Shown piece by piece: positions 46,587 through 53,247 of a stretch of DNA of 64,000 bases (the stretch's first letter is position 1; each line of letters begins with the position of its first letter). The notes under the pieces are model-generated. The model was not told where the DNA came from and searched no databases. It saw nothing but the letters and a program-made list of their open reading frames with translations. Position numbers and translations under genes: made by a program. This stretch comes from CAVTLG01 sp963735495. Lineage in GTDB: Bacteria; Chloroflexota; Ktedonobacteria; Ktedonobacterales; Ktedonobacteraceae. The DNA lies in NCBI GenBank assembly GCA_963735495.1, contig CAVTLG010000010.1:248001-312000 (forward strand), written 5' to 3'.

Positions 46587-48758
46587 ATGCAAGAGTTTTT
46601 TCTCGATTACTGTCTGACACAAGAGTTGTCTCACAAAAAGTCGAGGTATACATACTTGGCGTATGCCAGGCAAGATGCTCAACGGAAGCTGGTTATCAAA
46701 ATATTTGATCCAGACTGTATCAATCCCGAGCAGGAACAGGGGATGTTCCTTGCAGATATTCTGCTCTCATTAAGGCATCCCCATATCATCCCCATAGTGG
46801 ACATCGCGATCAAACAGGGGCGGCCCTATGTCGTGAGGGAGTATCGACCTCATGGCTCGTTGAGGCAGCGTCTGTCGTCCGAGCGGATGGACTGGCCGGA
46901 AGCAGTGCGTATCGTCATCCAGCTTGGGCAAGCGCTCTGCTATGCCCATGAGCATGGGATCGTTCATGGCAATCTCAAACCGGAGAACGTCTTTTATCAT
47001 GCCGGTGGCGAGGTGCAGCTCACCGATTTTAGCCTGACCTCCTTTATTGATATGGCCAAACTAGAGTATAAGTCGGATCTCTCCACGATCCGCTATATGG
47101 CCCCCGAACAGTTTATGGGGAAAACGGATCAGCAGAGCGACCAATATAGTCTGGCTTGTCTGGCCTATGAACTGATGACCGGCAAGCTACCTTTTGTGGC
47201 GACGGGTTTCTCGTCTCTGTGGGGAAAACACGCGAACGAGCATGCGGCCCCTCTTGCTAGTTGTGTGCCCAAGATCCCGCTGCCGATTGATCTAGCGGTG
47301 CTCAAGGCTATGGCGAAGAAGCCACAAGAGCGCTACGAGGATGTGGCTGCCTTTGTGGCGGCTCTGGAGGAATGTTTATCGATCCAGGTCGTTGATGATG
47401 CGCTGCCTCGTCTGAACTCTTCAGTTGCTACTAATGCGGATGCTTTTCCCCTGGACAATCCGCGTGTCAATGCCTTTTTTGCAGAACGGCCAATCTCGTC
47501 AGCGGGCAATCCCCGTTCGCTCTCAGGCACCAGACCATTATCGCCGTTGGCGGGTAATATCAGGCCGCTGTCGCGGCCAGCTGATGAACTTGGTCCCTCT
47601 TCTTCAGAGAACCTATTGGCTGCATCCTCATTCCCTTCAGCACCGGGAAATGCTGAGGAAGCCAACTTATTTGAGTCTTTGTCCACGCCCAAGCCCTCTA
47701 TTCCAGGGAGCATCGAACACGGAGATGAGGCATTGCGGTTGTATGCGCAAACGACGAATGCGTTGCACCTGCAGGCCAGTGATACCTATGCTGATCATGA
47801 GGACCTGCCGGCTCTTGATGAAGCCGGGCAACGTGCAGTAGACATACAAGAGCAGAGCGAGAGAGCACGTGTACGGCAAGCCGCTGCGTCTCAAATGACG
47901 GAGGTTGTTACCGTATTGCCAGCGAAGTTGCCGCAGTCGCGCACACGTAAAAAGGCATCCCTGTGGTGGATCAGCCTTGTGTCGATCGTGGTGATCCTGC
48001 TTGGGACTCTGGGGTTATCTGTCTTTGGAGCCTCATTTTTGCCGCTTCACTCCTCCAGTATTAATGGGCAGCAAATCATGCATGGTGGCAGCACACCAAC
48101 AGTGGTAGCCGCTGCGACCGCCGCTGTGCCAGGAACTCCTACTGTGCGTTCTCATATTCAGAAGCAGGCAACGGCTAGCGCAAATGCGACAGTGCAACCA
48201 TCTTCGCATCCGGTTATTATGCCGGCTGCCACAAGCGTGTTAGCAAATACGCCTTCACCGGCTCCAGCAATAGCACCCACGCCCACGGCAACATCTAATG
48301 TCGCTGCAACGAATCTGCTTGAGGATGGCTCTTTCGAAAATGCAACGCTGTCGCCCTGGTCCTTAAATGTCCTAGGTAGCGGAGCGGGCACTGTCGCATT
48401 GGACAGCACTACGAGCGAGGATGGCAACGCCTCCGCAAAAGTGACGATAACCGGAAGTGATAGTAACAACGTCTGGTATGTTCAGCTTGAGCAAAAGAAT
48501 GTACCATTTATAAAAGGAGATACTTATACTATCACATTCTGGGCCAAAGCGTCCCAAAACCGTATTGGGCAATTGTGTATTCAGCAAAGTGCACCTCCGT
48601 GGACACCGTATTTCACACAGGATTTTTCTCTTACCACAGTATGGACAGAATACACGTATATCTTTACTCCAACGATAAGCGTTGCTGATACTGAATTCAA
48701 CTTTAATTTCGCTCAAAGTACAGGCTCGGTCTGGCTGGATACTATATCCGTCGTATAA
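46587..48758 (+). CDS. Pseudokinase receptor, copy 6, with a CBM4/9-like ectodomain
   Basis: 723 residues. The cytoplasmic half has the same degenerate kinase (HGNLKPEN, DFS, APE kept), linker (SGTRPLSPLAG; GDEALRLYAQTT) and membrane span (SLVSIVVILLGTLGLSVFGAS) as the other copies. After the stalk (SPAPAIAPTPTATSN) the malectin-like domain is absent. In its place is an unrelated beta-sandwich beginning NLLEDGSFENATLSPWSLN and ending GSVWLDTISVV, which has the opening and closing signatures of CBM_4_9 carbohydrate-binding modules (N-terminal NLLxNGxFE and terminal DDVSV-like strand). The ectodomain has therefore been swapped while the signalling half was kept. It is the last gene of the array. 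Confidence 0.83.
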   Translation: MQEFFLDYCLTQELSHKKSRYTYLAYARQDAQRKLVIKIFDPDCINPEQEQGMFLADILLSLRHPHIIPIVDIAIKQGRPYVVREYRPHGSLRQRLSSERMDWPEAVRIVIQLGQALCYAHEHGIVHGNLKPENVFYHAGGEVQLTDFSLTSFIDMAKLEYKSDLSTIRYMAPEQFMGKTDQQSDQYSLACLAYELMTGKLPFVATGFSSLWGKHANEHAAPLASCVPKIPLPIDLAVLKAMAKKPQERYEDVAAFVAALEECLSIQVVDDALPRLNSSVATNADAFPLDNPRVNAFFAERPISSAGNPRSLSGTRPLSPLAGNIRPLSRPADELGPSSSENLLAASSFPSAPGNAEEANLFESLSTPKPSIPGSIEHGDEALRLYAQTTNALHLQASDTYADHEDLPALDEAGQRAVDIQEQSERARVRQAAASQMTEVVTVLPAKLPQSRTRKKASLWWISLVSIVVILLGTLGLSVFGASFLPLHSSSINGQQIMHGGSTPTVVAAATAAVPGTPTVRSHIQKQATASANATVQPSSHPVIMPAATSVLANTPSPAPAIAPTPTATSNVAATNLLEDGSFENATLSPWSLNVLGSGAGTVALDSTTSEDGNASAKVTITGSDSNNVWYVQLEQKNVPFIKGDTYTITFWAKASQNRIGQLCIQQSAPPWTPYFTQDFSLTTVWTEYTYIFTPTISVADTEFNFNFAQSTGSVWLDTISVV

Positions 48759-49119
48759 ATCCATCCATTGACCATGGCTAATCGTATATATGGCTGCAAA
48801 ATAGCAAATGAAAAGTGTCATTGGCCTATCGATATGTATTGTCAAAGAGACACTGAGTGGCCCATTGCCCTTTTTCATGCCTCAAATCTTTCCTGGCAGG
48901 CGTCTCGCAGCGGCGCGATGGAATATTTTCCGCACAGTTCCTGTTGTCAACTTATAAAGAGTGTGCCGGGAGAACGTGCTGAAACTCTTCCGCTGTAGGC
49001 GCAAAAGCATTGCGAGTAACTTAACTTTCCTTGACAAGCAAAAAAGAGACATGATACTCTTTGGGTAGCGCTTTTTAGGATAAAATTGATGAACATAGTC
49101 AACATTGAGGTGGTGAAAC
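48759..49119 (+). promoter_or_regulatory. Intergenic region with promoter of the rhodanese-MoeB gene
   Basis: No leader copy follows the last receptor, marking the array's end. TTGACA (49031-49036), a 16-bp spacer and GATACT (49053-49058) form a reasonable promoter about 60 bases before the MoeB start, where GAGGTGG serves as the ribosome site. I see no gene or hairpin terminator I can support in the rest. Confidence 0.5.
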
Positions 49120-50313
49120 ATGGGTGACGCCTTTCGCAACATCTTGCGGCGGGCTCGGCAGCAGGTGCCGGAGTGGTCTTCCTCGCAAGTGGACGAGGCC
49201 CTGACGCAAAAGCAGCAGCCTGCGACTGACGCTGAAGATTTCGTACTGGTGGATGTGCGTGAGAAGCACGAGTGGGATGAGGGGTATATCCCTGGTGCAG
49301 TGCATGTGCCACGTGGACACCTTGAATCGCAAATTGAAGAGGTTGTACCAGATAAATCAAAGAAAGTCGTACTCTACTGTGCAGGTGGTGTACGTTCTCT
49401 GATGGCAGGCACAACTTTGCAGCAAATGGGTTATGAAGATGTGGTGTCGTTGGCAGGTGGCTTTGGGCAGTGGAAGGCCAGCGGCTACAAATTTGTGCAG
49501 CCACGTACGCTCAGCGAAGCCCAGACCAGGCGTTATAGCCGGCATCTGCTTGTGCCTGAGGTGGGTGAACAAGGTCAATTGAAACTGCTCGATGCGAAGG
49601 TGCTCTTAATTGGAGCGGGTGGCCTGGGATCTCCGGCGGCATTATACCTCGCGGCAGCGGGTGTCGGCACTCTTGGTATTATTGATGCGGATGTGGTTGA
49701 GGATAGCAATCTGCAGCGCCAGGTGATCCACACGACGCAACGTATTGGTGAGTACAAGGCTGAATCCGCGCGCGAGACGATTAAAGACCTGAACCCGGAT
49801 GTCAAGGTCGTGACCTATATCGAGCGCCTGGATGAGACAAACGTCAAGCATCTGGTTGCGGAGTACGATGTGATCCTGGATGGTACCGACAATTTCCCCA
49901 CGCGCTACTTGCTCAATGATGCAGCGGTGATGGCGAACAAGCCAGTGGTGCATGGGAGCGTTTTTCGCTTCGAGGGACAGGTTACTGTGCTCAAGCCATA
50001 TGATGGGCCGTGTTATCGCTGTCTCTATCCAGAGCCACCACCACCAGAGCTTGCGCCAAGCTGTGCCGAAGCGGGTGTACTGGGTGTGCTGCCTGGCACT
50101 GTGGGTCTGTTGCAGGCGACCGAGGTAATTAAGCTGCTGCTTGGTATTGGTGATCCGCTGGTTGGTCGTCTCCTGACGTACGATGCACTGGCTGGTGAGT
50201 TCAATGAATTGCACCTCTACCGCGATCCTCACTGCCCGGCCTGTGGCGAGCACGCGCATCCAGAAAATCTTCCAACCTATGCGGAGGTCTGCGCCGTTCC
50301 TGTGCGTTCATAG
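49120..50313 (+). CDS. moeB: Rhodanese-MoeB/ThiF fusion, sulfur-carrier adenylyltransferase
   Basis: 397 residues. An N-terminal rhodanese domain (about 15-130) has the active loop CAGGVRS with the persulfide Cys. It is followed by an E1-like adenylyltransferase: RYSRHLLVPEVGEQGQ, the ATP-binding GAGGLGSPAALYL, DADVVEDSNLQRQ, DGTDNFPTRYLLND, and zinc-binding pairs CYRC and CPAC. The rhodanese sits at the N-terminus; in actinobacterial MoeZ it sits at the C-terminus. The enzyme adenylates the C-terminal Gly of a ubiquitin-like carrier and can transfer sulfur to make a thiocarboxylate. With cysO, cysM and the JAMM gene immediately downstream, CysO is the likely client; MoaD or ThiS elsewhere could also be served. 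Confidence 0.92.
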   Translation: MGDAFRNILRRARQQVPEWSSSQVDEALTQKQQPATDAEDFVLVDVREKHEWDEGYIPGAVHVPRGHLESQIEEVVPDKSKKVVLYCAGGVRSLMAGTTLQQMGYEDVVSLAGGFGQWKASGYKFVQPRTLSEAQTRRYSRHLLVPEVGEQGQLKLLDAKVLLIGAGGLGSPAALYLAAAGVGTLGIIDADVVEDSNLQRQVIHTTQRIGEYKAESARETIKDLNPDVKVVTYIERLDETNVKHLVAEYDVILDGTDNFPTRYLLNDAAVMANKPVVHGSVFRFEGQVTVLKPYDGPCYRCLYPEPPPPELAPSCAEAGVLGVLPGTVGLLQATEVIKLLLGIGDPLVGRLLTYDALAGEFNELHLYRDPHCPACGEHAHPENLPTYAEVCAVPVRS

Positions 50314-50369
50314 ACGAGAAGCAAAGAGGGATCATGGGAACGTTCGTGGCCTTTGGGACTGCTGGCGAT

Positions 50370-50446
50370 CTGGGTAGGGGCGTCACCTTGCGTGCGCCCG
50401 CCCATGGTATCGTGGCTGTGGCCCTGGGGAGGTCGCAAGGACACGT
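50370..50446. repeat. Intergenic palindromic repeat, family B, copy D (partial)
   Basis: The left half is nearly identical to copy A (TGGGTAGGGGCGTCACCTTG, CGTGCGCCCG) but the right arm has decayed to GGTCGCAAGGACACG. It lies between moeB and cysO, so transcription of the two genes may be separate or only partly coupled. Confidence 0.75.
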
Positions 50447-50511
50447 CTCTGGCCGTTCATTACAATCATAATGTACGGAAATATCGCAAATAATATATAA
50501 GGAGTTATACC

Positions 50512-50784
50512 ATGGCTGTTGTGCGTTTAGCGCCGGTGTTACGATCAGCGGCTGGCGGAGCCAAACAAATAAGTGCTCAAGGAACCACGCTGGCAGAAGT
50601 ATTGTCTGACGTTTACCAGCGTCATCCTACTTTAAAAGAGCAAATTCAACCTGCGGAAGACCTCAGTCGTTTTATCAATGTGTATGTCAACGACCAGGAT
50701 GTGCGTTATTTGCAGGGACTCAGCACCGCTGTTGGTCCTAACGATACCATTATCCTCTTACCTGCTATGGCGGGTGGACGCTAG
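50512..50784 (+). CDS. cysO: CysO-type ubiquitin-like sulfur carrier protein with an extra C-terminal Arg
   Basis: 90 residues, beta-grasp fold of the ThiS/MoaD type. Text such as RFINVYVNDQDVRYLQGLSTAVGPNDTIILLPAMAGGR aligns well by eye with mycobacterial CysO (shown in part). The protein ends Gly-Gly-Arg, one residue past the diglycine that must be exposed for adenylation. An exopeptidase or JAMM step is needed first, as known for QbsE/QbsD in Pseudomonas. The JAMM peptidase gene two places downstream is a good candidate. The ribosome site AAGGAG precedes ATG 50512. The stop overlaps the ribosome site of cysM. Confidence 0.9.
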   Translation: MAVVRLAPVLRSAAGGAKQISAQGTTLAEVLSDVYQRHPTLKEQIQPAEDLSRFINVYVNDQDVRYLQGLSTAVGPNDTIILLPAMAGGR

Positions 50785-50793
50785 GAGTACTTT

Positions 50794-51729
50794 ATGCGTT
50801 ACGGCAACCTGCTGGAGACCATTGGTAACACGCCGTTAGTTGAATTAAAGAGCTTCAGCCCTCGCACTGGCGTGGAGATATACGCGAAGTTGGAGGGGAC
50901 CAATCCTACGGGCAGTGTGAAGGATCGTGTGGCGCAGAAGATGGTCGAGGAAGCGGAGGCGAGTGGGCGGTTGCGGCCCGGCTCTATTCTCCTGGAACCG
51001 ACCAGTGGCAATACCGGTATTGCGTTAGCGATGATCTCTCGTATCAAGGGCTATCAGTTTGTTGCCGTGATGCCCGATAACGTTACCAGTGAGCGTCGTC
51101 AGCTTTTGGAACTCTATGGAGCGAAGATCATCTTCTCGGATGGCACTCAGGGCAGTAACGGAGCAGTCAGGATGGCGCAAGCACTGCTGAATAGTGATCA
51201 ACGGTATGTTATGCTCTACCAATACGGGAACGCGGCGAATCCGCGTGCGCATTACGAGGGAACGGCTGCAGAGATCATCAAAGATCTGCCTGACCTGGAT
51301 GTTTTTGTCGCTGGTCTGGGCACTGGCGGAACGCTGACCGGCACTGGTCATCGTCTGAAAGAATACAATCCTGCGATCAAAATAGTTGCAGCAGAGCCGC
51401 AACAGGGCGAGGGTGTGCAGGGTTTGCGTAGCCTGGCTGATGGCTTTGTGCCGCCGGTACTGGATCAGTCGGTGCTGGATGCCAAGATACTCGTCTCGGG
51501 CCTGGACGCTATTCGGCGTACGCGTCAGTTGAAGGATCAGGAAGGTATCTTTGCGGGACCCTCCTGTGGAGCTGCGTTACATGCGGCATTGCGTGTCGCG
51601 GAGAGCATGCAGCAGGGGAAGATTGTAACCTTACTGGCTGATGGTGGTTGGAAATACCTCAGCGAAGACCTGTGGACCCGCGATCTGGATACGATTGAAG
51701 AGAACTTAGAGGCGAAAATATTATGGTAG
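50794..51729 (+). CDS. cysM: Cysteine synthase CysM, CysO-dependent type
   Basis: 311 residues, fold type II PLP enzyme. It has the Schiff-base Lys in NPTGSVKDRVA, the PLP-phosphate and substrate loop EPTSGNTGIALA, the GTGGTLTGTGHRLKEYNP loop and GPSCGAALHAAL. In mycobacteria CysM takes O-phosphoserine and CysO thiocarboxylate and forms CysO-Cys. The operon with cysO and a JAMM peptidase supports the same chemistry here. It starts 9 bases after cysO and overlaps the next gene by 7 bases (ATG at 51723 inside its last codons), so translational coupling is likely. Confidence 0.93.
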   Translation: MRYGNLLETIGNTPLVELKSFSPRTGVEIYAKLEGTNPTGSVKDRVAQKMVEEAEASGRLRPGSILLEPTSGNTGIALAMISRIKGYQFVAVMPDNVTSERRQLLELYGAKIIFSDGTQGSNGAVRMAQALLNSDQRYVMLYQYGNAANPRAHYEGTAAEIIKDLPDLDVFVAGLGTGGTLTGTGHRLKEYNPAIKIVAAEPQQGEGVQGLRSLADGFVPPVLDQSVLDAKILVSGLDAIRRTRQLKDQEGIFAGPSCGAALHAALRVAESMQQGKIVTLLADGGWKYLSEDLWTRDLDTIEENLEAKILW

Positions 51730-52166
51730 TTGAGTCTGCGTTTGTTGTACACATACCTGAGTCGATTTACAATGCGATGGTGGCCCATGTCCTGGCAGGT
51801 TATCCAGATGAGGCGTGTGGAGCGCTAGGGAGTCTTGGGGATCAGGTTGTCAAGGATTACCCGACCGCTAATGCTGCCGAGCAGCCAGATGACTTTTCGA
51901 TTATTAGTGAAGCTGATATCGTGCGTATCTACAATGACATTGACGCATACGATGGTGATATGATCTATTACCACTCGCATCCGCGCTCCGAGGCTTATCC
52001 ATCGGCGCGCGACATCGACTGGGCCAAACGTAGTGGCTACCTCTACATCATCTTCTCGCTGCAATATCATCCCCAGCCACCTTATGCCAGAGTATTTAAG
52101 ATCGACAGCGCTGGCGCAGTGACAGAGGGCAAATTAGTCCTTATTTCAGCTGATAGTTTGACATAA
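51723..52166 (+). CDS. mec: JAMM/MPN+ metallopeptidase (Mec-like), releasing cysteine from CysO
   Basis: 147 residues. The JAMM zinc motif is complete: a Glu in PDEACGALG, then HSHPRSEAYPSARDID (His-x-His-Pro, Ser, Asp). In Mycobacterium, Mec+ cuts the new cysteine off CysO-Cys and regenerates the carrier. Here the same enzyme could also trim the C-terminal Arg from CysO, a double role to be tested. Its ATG overlaps the cysM stop. It is the last gene of the operon; a gap of 120 bases precedes the Rpn-like gene. Confidence 0.93.
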   Translation: MVVESAFVVHIPESIYNAMVAHVLAGYPDEACGALGSLGDQVVKDYPTANAAEQPDDFSIISEADIVRIYNDIDAYDGDMIYYHSHPRSEAYPSARDIDWAKRSGYLYIIFSLQYHPQPPYARVFKIDSAGAVTEGKLVLISADSLT

Positions 52167-52286
52167 AATAGAATACCTCTGCTTATATTTGAGGAAAAAT
52201 CGTAAGAGTATACATGCGCCCCTATCCGTGGGGCGCATTTTTTGCTATACTAGCAGAGAGCATTGTGGGAGGGGGGAAGTTAACTT

Positions 52287-53234
52287 ATGGCTAAGCCATG
52301 GGACAGGGGCCTGAAGCGTCTGATGGATGAGTGTCCGCAAGACCTGTTGGATTGGCTGTTTGTGGGGGCGCGCTTTATTGGTCCCTGTTCTGAGAAGTTT
52401 GAGGGCGTCACCATTGAAGCGGATGCCATACACGAAGTTCTGTATTATGAGCAGACGGTATTATTTCACCTTGAATTTCAGCGTAACGCTGATCCAAACA
52501 TGGTGCAGCGTCTCTTAGAGTACAACGTATTGGCGTGGCGTCGCTATCAATGTCCCGTGTGTTCTTTTGTGATCTTCTTGAAAAAGGGCAACACGATGGT
52601 ATCGTCGCCTTTGTTGCGGCGGTTGCCGGACGGAGAAGAGATACTGCGCTTCTATTATCGGGTCGTACTATTGTGGGACATCCCTTTTCAGGTGTTGTTG
52701 GACGCTAGTATTACAGGTTTGCTGCCGTTGGTACCATTAGCGCGGGATGGGGCGCGGCGTGCCGTCATCGAAAAGGTGATTGCGCGTTTAATGGTGCCGG
52801 GTAGCGAGATTAGAGACGAATTACTGGCATTAACGTATCTGTTTGCGTCGTTAGCATTAGAGAAGCCAGCAGATCAGTCCTGGCTCAGGAGGCGATTTGT
52901 GGTGTTACGAGACATTTTACGCGATACGCCAGCGTATCAGGATATATTGCAAGAAGGGCTTGAGGAGGGTCTAGAGAGAGGTTTGGAACAAGGCTTGGAG
53001 CAAGGCTTAGAGCAAGGTTTGGAGCAAGGCTTGCAGCAGGGGCGTAAAGAAGGACTTGAAATCCAGCGTCAATTGTTTTTGAGCATCGTGCAGGCTCGTT
53101 ATCCAGACCTGCTAGTCCAGGCCAAGAAGCGGTCAGACGGGATTGATGATCCCCAGGTATTGAGTGCATTGACGCTCAAAGTAACTCTAGCTCAAGATGC
53201 TCAGGAGTTCAGAGACTGGTTGCTGGATGTGTGA
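52287..53234 (+). CDS. Rpn/PD-(D/E)XK nuclease-like (putative transposase) protein with repeat tail
   Basis: 315 residues of the Rpn/DUF4351-type group often annotated as recombination-promoting nucleases. The N-terminal domain shows the divergent PD-(D/E)XK layout: an Asp in IEADAIHEV and VLFHLEFQRNAD, whose Glu-x-Gln replaces the usual E-x-K. The middle is helical (LLALTYLFASLALEKP). Residues 223-252 are tandem four-residue units (EQGL) encoded by a 12-bp repeat, then QQGRKEGLE and a helical C-terminus. Rpn proteins cleave DNA and promote RecA-independent recombination; related members with repeat tails are common in Ktedonobacteria-like genomes as far as I know. Ribosome site GGAGGGGGG. 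Confidence 0.85.
   Translation: MAKPWDRGLKRLMDECPQDLLDWLFVGARFIGPCSEKFEGVTIEADAIHEVLYYEQTVLFHLEFQRNADPNMVQRLLEYNVLAWRRYQCPVCSFVIFLKKGNTMVSSPLLRRLPDGEEILRFYYRVVLLWDIPFQVLLDASITGLLPLVPLARDGARRAVIEKVIARLMVPGSEIRDELLALTYLFASLALEKPADQSWLRRRFVVLRDILRDTPAYQDILQEGLEEGLERGLEQGLEQGLEQGLEQGLQQGRKEGLEIQRQLFLSIVQARYPDLLVQAKKRSDGIDDPQVLSALTLKVTLAQDAQEFRDWLLDV
52953..53042 (+). repeat. 12-bp tandem repeat encoding EQGL units
   Basis: About seven units with consensus GAGCAAGGCTTG code for Glu-Gln-Gly-Leu in the Rpn-like protein. The third-base differences (GGC/GGT, TTG/TTA) show partial homogenisation. Unit-number change keeps the frame. Confidence 0.9.
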
Positions 53235-53247
53235 TTTGTATCAGGCT

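Noticed and set aside
34057..48758. Idea that the six repeats are an assembly artefact
   Set aside because: The copies differ throughout, have distinct linkers and ectodomains, and the leaders differ in detail, so they are real paralogues.
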